Positions 42,576-51,963 of a stretch of 64,000 nt of DNA are shown here, piece after piece (position 1 is the stretch's first letter; each line of letters opens with the position of its first letter). The position numbers and the translations under genes were made by a program. The notes below the pieces were generated by a model. It was given only the letters and a program-made list of their open reading frames with translations, ran no database searches and was not told the DNA's origin. The DNA comes from Ga0077555 sp031406575 (GTDB lineage Bacteria; Pseudomonadota; Alphaproteobacteria; Rhizobiales; Hyphomicrobiaceae): positions 1 through 64,000 of the forward strand of contig JANOHP010000133.1 in assembly GCA_031406575.1 (NCBI GenBank). Direction: 5' to 3'.

Positions 42576-43751
42576 ATGCCGAAACTGGTCGCACCGCATG
42601 GAGGGGGCGCGTTGCGGCCGTTGCGGCTGGAGAAGACGGACCGGCGGCAAGCATTGGAAGGCGCGCTGCGGTTGAAGGTCCTCCGCATCGGATCGCGCGA
42701 GGTGTCCGATCTGCTGATGCTGGGGATGGGCGCTTACACGCCGCTCGAGGGCTTCATGGGGCACGACGACTGGGCGGGCGTGTGCGGGGACATGCGGCTC
42801 GCCAGCGGGGTGTTCTGGCCGATCCCGATCACGTTGAGCCAGCCGGAGGATATTGCCCGTGGACTGGCCATCGGCGACGAGGTCGTGCTGATCGACGAGG
42901 GGTCGAGCGAGGTTGTCGGCGTCATGCGCATCGCCGAGACATACCGCATCGACAAAGCGCGCGAGTGCGAGGCCGTCTTCCGCACGACCGACCCCGCGCA
43001 TCCCGGCGTCGCGAAAGTCCTGGCGCAAGGGGAGGTCAATATCGCGGGTCCCGTCGTCGTGCTGTCGGATGGCGAATACCCGGCGAAATACCCGAACCTG
43101 CACATGCGTCCCGAGGAGGCCCGCGCCGCCTTCGCGCAACGGGGCTGGACGAAAATCGCAGCCTTCCAGACGCGCAATCCCATGCACCGCAGCCACGAGC
43201 ATCTGGTCAAAATCGCCGCTGAGGTGTGCGATGGCGTTTTCATCCACCAGGTGCTCGGCAAGTTGAAGGACGGCGATATTCCAGCCGATGTGCGCGCGCG
43301 CGCCATCCAGGCGATGCTCGACGGCTACTTCAAGCCGGGTGTCGCCTTGCAGGCCGGCTACCCGATCGAGATGCGCTACGCAGGCCCACGCGAGGCGTTG
43401 CTGCATGCGCTGATCCGGCAGAATTTCGGCTGCTCGCATCTCGTGGTCGGGCGCGATCATGCGGGCGTCGGTAACTATTATGGGCCGTTCGATGCGCAGC
43501 ACGTCTTCGATGAGCTGTGGGACGGAGCGTTGCTGTGCCAGCCATTGAAGATCGACGTGACGTTCTATTGCTGGCGCTGCGCCGGCATGGCGACGGGCAA
43601 GACGTGTCCGCATGGTCCCGAGCACCACCTGTCGGTCTCGGGCACCGAACAACGCCGCATGCTGGCGGCTGGCGAAGACATTCCGCCCGAGTTCTCGCGG
43701 CCGGAGGTTGTGGAGATTCTGCGGGAGTATTATCAGGGGCTCGCACGCTGA
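42576..43751 (+). CDS. sat: Sulfate adenylyltransferase (ATP sulfurylase, Sat type)
   Basis: 391 residues, homo-oligomeric Sat rather than CysDN. It forms APS from ATP and sulfate, or runs in reverse in sulfur oxidisers. Active-site motifs: AAFQTRNPMHRSHEHL and VVGRDHAGVGNYYGPFDA. The C-terminal part has a cysteine-bearing FYCWRCAGMATGKTCPHG zinc-like segment. ATG 42576 follows GAGGGA; the GTG at 42570 is less likely. No aprAB, cysH or cysD lies nearby. Confidence 0.95.
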   Translation: MPKLVAPHGGGALRPLRLEKTDRRQALEGALRLKVLRIGSREVSDLLMLGMGAYTPLEGFMGHDDWAGVCGDMRLASGVFWPIPITLSQPEDIARGLAIGDEVVLIDEGSSEVVGVMRIAETYRIDKARECEAVFRTTDPAHPGVAKVLAQGEVNIAGPVVVLSDGEYPAKYPNLHMRPEEARAAFAQRGWTKIAAFQTRNPMHRSHEHLVKIAAEVCDGVFIHQVLGKLKDGDIPADVRARAIQAMLDGYFKPGVALQAGYPIEMRYAGPREALLHALIRQNFGCSHLVVGRDHAGVGNYYGPFDAQHVFDELWDGALLCQPLKIDVTFYCWRCAGMATGKTCPHGPEHHLSVSGTEQRRMLAAGEDIPPEFSRPEVVEILREYYQGLAR

Positions 43752-43778
43752 CAGACGCGCAATCATCGAGACCACACC

Positions 43779-44183
43779 ATGCCCCGCATCCTCCTCGTTG
43801 CCGCCGCAGCACTCGTCGACGTGGACAACCGCGTGCTGATCGCCGAGCGGCCGGCGGGGAAGTCGATGGCGGGATTGTGGGAATTTCCCGGCGGCAAAGT
43901 CGCTGACGGTGAGACACCCGAGGCGGCGCTGCGCCGCGAACTCGCCGAGGAGCTGTCAATCGACGTGTGCGAGACGTGCCTTGCGCCCTTCACGTTCGCG
44001 AGCCACAGCTATCCCGAATTCCACCTGCTGATGCCGCTCTATCTGTGCCGGAACTGGGACGGCGACATCATCCCGCGCGAAGGCCAGCGCATCAAATGGG
44101 TGCGCGCCAGTAGACTGAAAGAGTACCCAATGCCGCCAGCGGACCTGCCGCTCATCCCGATGCTGCGGGATTTGTTGGGGTAG
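43779..44183 (+). CDS. NUDIX hydrolase, MutT-like 8-oxo-dGTP diphosphatase
   Basis: 134 residues. Intact Nudix box: GGKVADGETPEAALRRELAE followed by EL. LVAAAALVDVDNRVLIAERP and MAGLWEFPGGK match MutT. It probably removes oxidised dGTP from the nucleotide pool. It starts 27 bases after sat, so the two may be co-transcribed. Confidence 0.9.
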   Translation: MPRILLVAAAALVDVDNRVLIAERPAGKSMAGLWEFPGGKVADGETPEAALRRELAEELSIDVCETCLAPFTFASHSYPEFHLLMPLYLCRNWDGDIIPREGQRIKWVRASRLKEYPMPPADLPLIPMLRDLLG

Positions 44184-44362
44184 GGCGTGGGGCGCATCGT
44201 TCGCGATTTCGGCAGATCGCTGTGGGCTATCAGAGCCCAAAAACCTGCTCGAGTTTGGCGCGGCGACAAATTGTTCGCTTACGCCTTGCCGAGGATGAAG
44301 TGAATGCTACTGTGCCCGCGGAAACGCAGGCTGACACTGCGGACCGAACAGAAGGATAGAGG

Positions 44363-45463
44363 ATGATGCGCCGAGGTTGGTTAATTGCTGCTGTGGCCAG
44401 TGCCCTGATCGGAGTGGGCGTCACCGCCGCCAGTGCACAGACGACGAAATTGAAGTTCTCGTCGGCATTCCCGCAATCGACGCTGATCTACGACAACTTC
44501 ATCTGGTGGGCCGACCGCGTGAAGGTTCTCTCGGGCGGACGTCTCGAGATCGAAGTGTCGCCCCCGGGCTCCATCGTACCTGCGTTCGAAGTTCTCGACG
44601 CCACCCACAAGGGCGTGCTCGACGGCACGCATTCGGGCGCGGCCTACTGGGTCGGCAAGAACCGCGCGGCCGCCCTCTTCGGCGTCACGCCGGGTGGTCC
44701 CTTCGGCATGGATATGATGGATTATTTGGGCTGGCTTCACGATGGCGGCGGCCTGGCGCTCTATCATGAATTCTATCAAGTCGAACCCAAGCGCAACATC
44801 ATCGTCTTCCCGATGACGTCGGTCTCCAACCAGATTCTCGGCTGGTTCAAAACACCGGTGAAGAGCTGGGAAGATCTGAAGGGCCGCAAGTGCCGCCAGA
44901 CCGGCCTCACGGCCGAAGTCTTCCAGAAGTCGGGCATGGCCACCGTCAACATGCCGGGTGGCGAAATCGTCCCGGCAGCCGAGCGCGGCGCTATCGAGTG
45001 CGGCGAATGGGTGGGCCCGGCCGAGGACATGAAGATTGGCTTCCATCTCGTTTGGAAGCACGCGTACATGCCGTCGGTGCACGAACCTTCGACCGTGCTC
45101 GAGATGTTCGTGAACGGCGATGTGTGGAAGAAGCTGTCGCCCGAACTTCAGGGCATCATGCAGACGACCGCCAGCGAGGCGACCATGCGGTCGGCTCAAC
45201 GGTTGAACAGGCTCAACGCCGACGCCATCAAAGAGCTGACCGAAAAGCACGGCGTCAAGATCGAGAAGACACCAGACGACATTCTGAAGAAAATTCTGGT
45301 CGCCTGGGATGAGATCGCGGCCGTTGAAGTGGCCAAAAATCCCTTCTTCAAGAAAGTCTACGACAGCCAGCGCGCGTATGCCTCTGAAGTGGTGCCCGCG
45401 CGCCGAGCTGTTTATCCCAACTACGACTTCAGCGCCAACCACTACTGGCCGGAGAAGAAGTAA
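44363..45463 (+). CDS. TRAP transporter substrate-binding protein (DctP family), orphan
   Basis: 366 residues. A signal peptide ends near VTAASAQT. The DctP fold shows LKFSSAFPQSTLIYDNFIWW, GGRLEIEVSPPGSIVPAFEV, VLDGTHSGAAYWVGKN and KGRKCRQTGLTAEVFQKSG, in which the arginine normally binds the carboxylate of the solute. No DctQ or DctM membrane genes are near, so its partner must be elsewhere. Confidence 0.92.
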   Translation: MMRRGWLIAAVASALIGVGVTAASAQTTKLKFSSAFPQSTLIYDNFIWWADRVKVLSGGRLEIEVSPPGSIVPAFEVLDATHKGVLDGTHSGAAYWVGKNRAAALFGVTPGGPFGMDMMDYLGWLHDGGGLALYHEFYQVEPKRNIIVFPMTSVSNQILGWFKTPVKSWEDLKGRKCRQTGLTAEVFQKSGMATVNMPGGEIVPAAERGAIECGEWVGPAEDMKIGFHLVWKHAYMPSVHEPSTVLEMFVNGDVWKKLSPELQGIMQTTASEATMRSAQRLNRLNADAIKELTEKHGVKIEKTPDDILKKILVAWDEIAAVEVAKNPFFKKVYDSQRAYASEVVPARRAVYPNYDFSANHYWPEKK

Positions 45464-45489
45464 CGGTTTTCATCCGAGTTCATAAACGG

Positions 45490-45520
45490 ACAGGCGAGGG
45501 GAAGTTCCCTCGCCTGTTGT
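45490..45520. terminator. Terminator hairpin between dctP-like and YciE-like genes
   Basis: ACAGGCGAGGG (45490-45500) and CCCTCGCCTGT (45507-45517) form a perfect 11-bp stem between convergent genes, followed on the plus strand by TGTCGTTT. Confidence 0.8.
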
Positions 45521-45532
45521 CGTTTAGAGCCT

Positions 45533-46021
45533 TCACGAGGCGGCTTGGTTGACCGACGTTTCGGCGATTTCGCTCAGAAGCTGGTCGGCGTTTTTTTCTT
45601 CCTCGAGGTTGGCCTCGAGAAGATCGATCGCCTTGTCGTTGCCGAGCCTCTTCGCCCAGGCGACGAGGGTGCCGTATCGGGTGATTTCATAATGCTCGAC
45701 CGCCTGTGCGGAACCGATCATGCCCGCATCGAGGACTTCCGGATCATCGATGTCGTCCATGTGCTCCTTCGCTTCCGCCAGAATACCTTCGATGGCGAGA
45801 CACTTTTTTCCGCGTGGCGTCGCATCGAACTCTTCGAACACCCGTTCGAGGCGATCGATCTGACCCTCTGTTTCCATTCGATGCGTTTCCAGCGCTTTTT
45901 TCAACTCGGACGAGCCTGCCTTCTTCACCATCTGGGGCAGGGATTTCAGGATTTGCTTCTCGGCGTAATAGATGTCTTTGAGCGTTTCCAGGAACAGATC
46001 TTCCATCGTCTTTACGGCCAT
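45533..46021 (-). CDS. Ferritin-like DUF892 (YciE/YciF) protein
   Basis: 162 residues. Ferritin-like four-helix bundle: MEDLFLETLKDIYYAEKQIL, METEGQIDRLERVFEEF, QAVEHYEITRYGTLVAWAKRLG and ANLEEEKNADQLLSEIAE carry the glutamates and histidines of a likely di-iron site. The YciE/YciF family is linked to stress responses. ATG 46021 follows AGGAGAG. Confidence 0.92.
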   Translation of the reverse strand: MAVKTMEDLFLETLKDIYYAEKQILKSLPQMVKKAGSSELKKALETHRMETEGQIDRLERVFEEFDATPRGKKCLAIEGILAEAKEHMDDIDDPEVLDAGMIGSAQAVEHYEITRYGTLVAWAKRLGNDKAIDLLEANLEEEKNADQLLSEIAETSVNQAAS

Positions 46022-46289
46022 GGCTACTCTCCTCATTGCGACCACACGCCGTGACAATCGGCACCCTGCAGTGACAGTTCCGCAAAATCCGACGGAGCGC
46101 TGCCGAGGGTTGGCCGCCCGCTTCGATGGGCATTGCCGTCTGCGCCATCGGTGCGAGCGAGCCCGCCAGCGGCAATAAACTTTTCGTGATACGCGCGGCG
46201 CGACCCAGCGAAACGCGCGGGAAGACGCTAGACTGAACGACCACCCCGGCCGCGTGGTGGCGAAGAATGCGAACGACAGGGAGCAAACA

Positions 46290-47249
46290 ATGTTTCAGAT
46301 TTCGCGTCGTGATCTCGTGTTGAGCAGTGTCGGTGCCGGCCTCGCGTTCGGGCTCGACAGACAAGTCTCCTTCATCTGAGCCGCGCACGCTCAAAGGGCC
46401 GCAGAAAGCTTCAAATACAAGGTCAGTGATATCGAGGTATTCAGCCTCCACGACGGCAGCACCGAGCGCAACATCGATGCGGCCTGGGTGAAGAACGCAG
46501 CGCTCGACGACGTCAAGAAGGCGCTCACCGCCGCCAATATGGGGCCCGACAAAATTCAGAATCCCTTCACACCGACGGCGGTCAGGGTCGGCGGACGGGT
46601 CATCCTGTTCGACGTCGGCTTCGGCGCCAATGGCGCGCCGACCGTGGGCAAGCTGCAGGACAACATGAAAGCCGCCGGTCTCGATCCGGCAGCCGTCTCG
46701 GCCGTCGTGATCTCGCATTTCCACGGCGACCACATTTCGGGCTTGTGGGCGAAGGAGACGAGCGAGCAAATCTACCCCAACGCCGAAATCTGGATGCCGG
46801 AAGTCGATTACAAGCTGGTCACCGATCCGTCGCTGATCGAGAAGGCCCCCGAAGGCCAACGCCCGATGCTGCGCCGGATTCAGTCGACGTTCCCGACGTG
46901 GAAGAACATCAAGCTGTTCGCCGATGGTGCTGAAATCGCTCCCGGCGTTCGTGCGCTCGCCACGCCGGGGCACACGATCGGCCACATGGCGTTCCACGTG
47001 TCATCGGGTGGCCAGCAGCTCTTCATCCAGGGCGATGTGGCGGGCGTTCCGGCGGTGTTCGTCAAGAACCCGACATGGGCTTCCATGTTCGACGCAGATG
47101 GTCCCAAGGCCGCTGAAACGCGCAAGGCGCTCTACGATCGCATCATCGCGGAAAAGGCGATGGTGGCTGGATATCACTTCTACTTCCCCAACGTGGGGAC
47201 GATATCGAAAGACGGCGACGGCTACGCGTTCGAGGCCGTCAAAGGCTGA
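46290..47249 (+). pseudogene. Metallo-beta-lactamase-fold hydrolase with a TGA inside its Tat leader
   Basis: From ATG 46290 the frame reads MFQISRRDLVLSSVGAGLAF, a clear twin-arginine leader, then meets TGA at 46377-46379 (codon 30). It continues in the same frame as AAHAQ and an intact hydrolase domain to 47249. The zinc motif is ISHFHGDHISG (HxHxDH), with TPGHTIGHMAFH later. One base change (GGA to TGA) would explain it. A shortened product could start at GTG 46488 but would lack the export signal. The ribosome binding site ACAGGGAG stands before 46290. Confidence 0.82.
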
Positions 47250-47272
47250 GGGCGCATCCGTTCCACCAAAAT

Positions 47273-47305
47273 AAAGCCGCGCCCGGTTCACCGGACGCGG
47301 CTTTT
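47273..47305. terminator. Bidirectional rho-independent terminator
   Basis: AAAGCCGCG and CGCGGCTTTT frame a GC-rich stem between the convergent hydrolase and DUF4394 genes. Read on the minus strand it is followed by TTTATTTT, and on the plus strand by a short T-run. Confidence 0.85.
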
Positions 47306-47331
47306 GCCGTCGCTCAGGTGGGCGTCGACAT

Positions 47332-48108
47332 TTACATCGCCGGCATCACGGCGATGTCTTTGACCGTTCCAACGACGCCTTCGATCTTGCCAACCGAGGT
47401 GGCCTTGCCCGAGGTCAGATCGATGGACCACAACTGCCCATCGGCCATGGCCCAGCCTTCGTTTTTCGTGCCATCCGACGAGATGTCGAACGCGATGTTC
47501 TGCACCTTGGTGCCGAGCATGCCGATCGTGTTGAGGGTGCCATCGTTGGGCGGCGCCTGCTTGACGAGCGCGCCCGCCGTCATGTCGATGTCATAGAGCG
47601 TCGTTTCCTTCGCGCCCTTCACCGAGTTCGTGTACGCGCCGGCGACAACCTTGGGTGTCTTGCCCTTGCTCGCGTCCGATTCGGAATATTTCAAGTTGCC
47701 GTCCTTCGTCACTTTGCCGTCGTCGACGTTGACGCGCAGGCTGGTGCCATCGCTGCCGATGATACGCAGGCGATCGGCAACCGGATTGAAGTCGACGGTG
47801 GCCATGGCGCCGGATGGCAGCATGCTTTCGAGCTTGGATTTCATCGTCGCCTTGCCGTCCATGCCGATGACGTAGACCGTACCATCCGACGACAGACCAT
47901 AGAGCGCCCCGTCCGCCGGGCGAACGTCGATTCCGATCAGTGCACCGGTGATCCCTGTCACCTTCATGCTTTTTGTCGTCTTTTTGGCCTGTGTGTCGAC
48001 CATGGCGATCGTATTGTCCCCGACGAGCGCAGCAACCTGGGCTGCATTCGCTGCCGTTGCGAGCGTCAGGGTGACCGTCGAGGCGGCCAACAATGTTTTG
48101 AAGTTCAT
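47332..48108 (-). CDS. Secreted DUF4394 domain protein
   Basis: 258 residues. The signal peptide ends near ATAANAAQ. The body has repeated beta-strand motifs: LIGIDVRPADGALYGLSSDG, TVDFNPVADRLRIIGSDG, TLYDIDMTAGALVKQAPPND. This fits the DUF4394 propeller-like family, in which no function is established. It is probably periplasmic. Confidence 0.88.
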   Translation of the reverse strand: MNFKTLLAASTVTLTLATAANAAQVAALVGDNTIAMVDTQAKKTTKSMKVTGITGALIGIDVRPADGALYGLSSDGTVYVIGMDGKATMKSKLESMLPSGAMATVDFNPVADRLRIIGSDGTSLRVNVDDGKVTKDGNLKYSESDASKGKTPKVVAGAYTNSVKGAKETTLYDIDMTAGALVKQAPPNDGTLNTIGMLGTKVQNIAFDISSDGTKNEGWAMADGQLWSIDLTSGKATSVGKIEGVVGTVKDIAVMPAM

Positions 48109-48280
48109 CTCGGGATGCTCCGGTCTATCGCCGACCCACCGTGGGCCGCCTTATGGATCCGGACGACAACGAGCAGTTGGAGGCAGCGGTTCAATTAAAT
48201 ATTTCATTGTCGGACCGCTCCAGGGCGGCACATGATCGATCTGCGACACGCTCTGCGAGATCACGGGGAGGGACCACGTC

Positions 48281-49231
48281 ATGGATTTCGGATTACATTT
48301 GGGAACGCGCGGGGCAGCGGGCACGGCTGAGGGATTGCGCGCGTTGGCGCAGCGGGCCGATCAGCTCGGGCTCGCTTATCTGGGATTTTCCGACCACATC
48401 GTGTTCACGCGCGAGGCGTCGTCGCAATATCCCTACAGCCCCGACGGTCGCCACCCCATGCAGTCGCACGGGTTCTGCCTCGATCAGCTCACGTGCATGA
48501 CGTTTGCCGCCGCCGTCACCAAAAACATACGGCTGCTGTCCTCCGTGATGGTCGTGCCGCATCGACCGCCGGTGCTCACGGCAAAAATGCTGGCCTCCAT
48601 CGACGTGCTCTCCAACGGCCGCGTGACGGTGGGCGCGGGCGTCGGCTGGCTGGCGGAGGAAATGGCGGTCCTGGGCTCGCCGCCCTACGAGACGCGGGGT
48701 GCGGCCTCCAACGAGTATATCACCGCCTTCCGCGCGCTGTGGACGAGCGCCGACCCGTCGCACCAGGGCGCGCACGTGAATTTTCGCGACGTCGTGTTCG
48801 AGCCCAAGCCCGTGCAGGGCTCGATTCCCATCTGGATCGGCGGGGAAGGCAAAGCCGCGCGCCGCCGTGCCGGCCGCATCGGCGATGGCTGGTATCCGAT
48901 GATCCGCAACCCGAAAGACCCCCTCGATACGGCCGCGGCCTTCGCCACCTCACTCGCCGATGTCCGGCGTGAGGCCGAACTCGCCGGTCGTGACCCGACC
49001 AAGCTCGACGTGGGTGTCTTCGCAGGAGGGCTCGCGCTGGGCCCGCCGGTGCTCGATCCGAAAGGTAAACGCGTCGCTTTCACAGGCGCACCCGAGCAGA
49101 TCGCCGACGACGCCCGAGGCTATAAACAGGCCGGCGCCCGGCACCTCGTCGTCGGATTCGAGTCCAACGTCCTGGCCGAGGCGCTCGATCGGCTGGAGGT
49201 GTTTGCGACGCAGGTCATACCGCTGGTGTGA
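48281..49231 (+). CDS. LLM-class F420-dependent oxidoreductase (TIGR03619-type)
   Basis: 316 residues, luciferase-like TIM barrel. MDFGLHLGTRG, LAYLGFSDHIVF, VMVVPHRPPVLTAKMLASID, GRVTVGAGVGWLAEEM and IPIWIGGEGKAARRRAGRIG are typical. The cofactor (F420 or FMN) and the substrate cannot be decided from the sequence alone. ATG 48281 is preceded by GGGAGG at a slightly long distance. Confidence 0.88.
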   Translation: MDFGLHLGTRGAAGTAEGLRALAQRADQLGLAYLGFSDHIVFTREASSQYPYSPDGRHPMQSHGFCLDQLTCMTFAAAVTKNIRLLSSVMVVPHRPPVLTAKMLASIDVLSNGRVTVGAGVGWLAEEMAVLGSPPYETRGAASNEYITAFRALWTSADPSHQGAHVNFRDVVFEPKPVQGSIPIWIGGEGKAARRRAGRIGDGWYPMIRNPKDPLDTAAAFATSLADVRREAELAGRDPTKLDVGVFAGGLALGPPVLDPKGKRVAFTGAPEQIADDARGYKQAGARHLVVGFESNVLAEALDRLEVFATQVIPLV

Positions 49232-49479
49232 CCCGGCACGATTTTTGCGGCGCACTCCGGTCTCCAAGGGTTTGCGGGACAAGGTGAAAGGCTTTCCTAA
49301 CCATCCCGCGCGATGGTGGACGAGGCATTCCTCGTGTCGCGAGTTTAGGGGGAAGGGTCCATTCGACTTCGTGTTTCCACCGTGTCGCCGTGCCTGAGCC
49401 ATAAAGGGATGGCGATGTGCGGGGGAAGCACACGGCGGGGGAAGTCCCGAGCGGGTGCCGCGTAACGTCGAGCGTACAC

Positions 49480-50739
49480 ATGCAAATTGACTTGCGACTA
49501 CTGTCGGCAATTGCCGTTTTGGTGGTGATGGGAGCCACCGGCGCCAGCGCCATGCCACCGATCCATGCCAGCGCGCAGAACCCCGTGCCGAGTTGCGTCA
49601 CGCCGTCTCGCCTCATGGCCTATCTGCGGTCGCGCAATCCCGCGCTCGATGAGCGCCTGTCCGCCATTGCCGCCGAATACCATCGCCAGGGCGAAGCCCT
49701 CGGCATTCGCTGGGATTACGCCTTTTTCCAGATGGTTGTCGAAACGGCCAGCCTCTCCTATCGGCGTCCCGACGGCACGCCGGGTCGTGTCGCGCCCCAT
49801 CAGAACAACTTCGCCGCCGTCGGCGTGCGCGACCACGGCGCGCCCGGCAAGCGTTTCGCCACCTTGGCGTCCGGCGTGCAGGCCCATGTGCAGCAGGTTG
49901 CCCAGTATGCGCGCCAGCGGGCCGGGTTCGCCGAGTTGGCGCGGGGTTGGGCTCCCGACGATCCCCGCTATGCGACCAATATCGAGTCGGTCGCGCGCCG
50001 CTTTTTCGATTCTGCCTGTCAGTCGCCGGGTGGCCGGGCCGAGGTCGCCACGGTAGCTCTTCGTGAGCCGCCCCGGCCGGCCTTCTCGACCCATGTGGCG
50101 CTGCCCGTGCAGACACGCGATGTCGTCGCGCCCGCGCGCGGTGTCGACGAGCAACCGGAGGCCAAGTCCGGCGATCATCTCGCCAAAGAGGCCATCGAGC
50201 GAGGCCGCGATCACGGACCTGCCAAACGCGCAGGCCTCGGTGCCCCAGCGACGTTGACGCCGCCATCCCCCGTTCACTCGAGCCCGCCTCACAGTGACGA
50301 CGCCGATGCCGCCGATGTCTCGGCCGGATCTGCCAAAGTGGGTGCGGACACCCCGAAGATGGCGTTCCGCATGGCCGCGTTGACGCCTCTGCCGAAGCCT
50401 GAGCCGGCCAAACGTACCGTCGATCCTGCCGACGAGGCCGTTCGTACGATGGTCTCCGGCCGCACCGTGTTCCTCGATACTCCCGTCGGCACGCAAATTC
50501 CGATTGCGTTTCGCGAGGACGGCAGCATGCGCGGTCAGGCCGGCGATCTGGCGTCCTACCTCGGCTCCCGCATCGACGAAGGCAAATGGTGGGTCTCGCG
50601 CGGTCGCCTGTGCCAGCAATTCAAGGTGTGGTTCGACAAGGAAACGCAGTGCCTCACTCTGCGCCAGTCGGGCCAAGTCGTGCACTGGTCGAGCGATAAG
50701 GGCAAATCCGGCACCGCTCGCATCGGGCCGCGCAGCTGA
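49480..50739 (+). CDS. Exported glucosaminidase-domain protein (Bax-like)
   Basis: 419 residues. A signal peptide (AIAVLVVMGATGASA) is followed by a lysozyme-like glucosaminidase domain at about residues 45-165: AEYHRQGEALGIRWDYAFFQMVVETASLSYRR with the catalytic glutamate, QNNFAAVGV, and FATLASGVQAHVQQVAQYAR. A long Pro/Ala linker leads to a small C-terminal domain with two cysteines (RLCQQFKVWFDKETQCLTL). It probably cuts peptidoglycan glycan strands. Confidence 0.85.
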   Translation: MQIDLRLLSAIAVLVVMGATGASAMPPIHASAQNPVPSCVTPSRLMAYLRSRNPALDERLSAIAAEYHRQGEALGIRWDYAFFQMVVETASLSYRRPDGTPGRVAPHQNNFAAVGVRDHGAPGKRFATLASGVQAHVQQVAQYARQRAGFAELARGWAPDDPRYATNIESVARRFFDSACQSPGGRAEVATVALREPPRPAFSTHVALPVQTRDVVAPARGVDEQPEAKSGDHLAKEAIERGRDHGPAKRAGLGAPATLTPPSPVHSSPPHSDDADAADVSAGSAKVGADTPKMAFRMAALTPLPKPEPAKRTVDPADEAVRTMVSGRTVFLDTPVGTQIPIAFREDGSMRGQAGDLASYLGSRIDEGKWWVSRGRLCQQFKVWFDKETQCLTLRQSGQVVHWSSDKGKSGTARIGPRS

Positions 50740-50759
50740 GCCTCATCGCTGAGACTTGC

Positions 50760-51806
50760 TCACCGAAAAAGCTGCGGCAACTTCTGTTGCAGCACGTTCG
50801 CCAGCCGGTCGAGATGGTTGTCTTGCAGGGGTACGATAGCCGCCAGTTCGGCCTGCAATCGTTGCGGTGTCAGCACGTCGAGCGTAACGGACCGGCTCCA
50901 GCCCTGAGTGCGCATGAAGGCGCGATATTCGGCCTCTTCGTCCTTGAATGCATGGATTTTCGGCGCCACGCCGACAACCCGCAGGCGCGCGCAGACGGCC
51001 TCCGACATCATCGTGCTCGAGTCTTCCGTGCACACGATGGCGTCGACGGCGGCAAACAGCTGCGGCAGCGTGCCGGGGCCGGCGCTGCGAAAATCGATGA
51101 ACTCGAGGATCGGACTGTCGGGGCGTCGCGCCAGTTCAGCCATGGCATCGCCGATGGTGTCGGGGCTGCGCCGCGAGGTCGAGACGATCCAGCGCGTGCC
51201 GAGCGCCGCATGGGCTTCCGAGAGAAACGCGACGAGCCTCTGCCAATCGCCGGGCGCGTAGCGAAACAGCCCGGAGTCGCCGCCGATCAACAATCCGATC
51301 GTCGCCGGCGGGCCGGTCAGCGCCTGCGGCTTGGTCCCACCCCGCAGGGTATCGGGATCGAAGCCACTGGGTTTCAGCGTCACGACATGCCGAGGCACGT
51401 TCGCGTGTCGCGCGTAGGACGACACGACGAGCGAGAACGCCTCGGGCGCGAGGCGGCGCAGCGAGCCGCAGAAAATGTTGGGGACGCCGAGTTCGCCCGC
51501 GAGGACGGCATTGGCCGCCATCGTTTCGCCGCCGGCAGAAATCACGAGATCGGTCGCAGGCAGGCACTCTGCGAGGCCAACGAGCCGTCTCACCAGCGAA
51601 CGCCCACGGGGGCCCAAGCGAACCAAGCCAGGCAATAGGCGTCCTGGTAGCCACCCCGGCCGCCGCACCTCACGCCGCGTAACGTTGACCGCCCTGCGCC
51701 GCGCGATGGCCGCGACCACCCCTTCGGCGAGGTGATAATGCCCAGGCCGCCCGTCCGACAACAGCAGGATCTGCAACTCCGGGGCGGGCGAAGGCGGAAT
51801 GCTCAT
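50760..51806 (-). CDS. ELM1/GtrOC1-family putative glycosyltransferase
   Basis: 348 residues. ILLLSDGRPGHYHLAEGV at the N-terminus, DLVISAGGETMAANAVLA, IGLLIGGDSGLFRY, and VCTEDSSTMMSEAVC match the ELM1-like family, named after a plant mitochondrial fission factor and common in alphaproteobacteria. A GT-B-like fold is likely; the acceptor is unknown. ATG 51806 is chosen because it directly precedes the first conserved strand. Confidence 0.85.
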   Translation of the reverse strand: MSIPPSPAPELQILLLSDGRPGHYHLAEGVVAAIARRRAVNVTRREVRRPGWLPGRLLPGLVRLGPRGRSLVRRLVGLAECLPATDLVISAGGETMAANAVLAGELGVPNIFCGSLRRLAPEAFSLVVSSYARHANVPRHVVTLKPSGFDPDTLRGGTKPQALTGPPATIGLLIGGDSGLFRYAPGDWQRLVAFLSEAHAALGTRWIVSTSRRSPDTIGDAMAELARRPDSPILEFIDFRSAGPGTLPQLFAAVDAIVCTEDSSTMMSEAVCARLRVVGVAPKIHAFKDEEAEYRAFMRTQGWSRSVTLDVLTPQRLQAELAAIVPLQDNHLDRLANVLQQKLPQLFR

Positions 51807-51963
51807 ATCCCCGGCCGTACAGGGGCGCTCGCCTCGAAGCAACGGACGCCACGTCGCGGGCCGGTTGCACAACGACGCTCGGATCGCTACTTCAGACCGG
51901 CGATCTGTCCCGGCGATCTGTCGCAGCCGTCCCCGCTCCTCGATCCCGCGAGACCCTTGCGAA

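Noticed and set aside
46377..46379. TGA as a selenocysteine codon
   Set aside because: It lies in a signal peptide, no SECIS-like hairpin was evident just after it, and the position is a non-catalytic residue of the leader.
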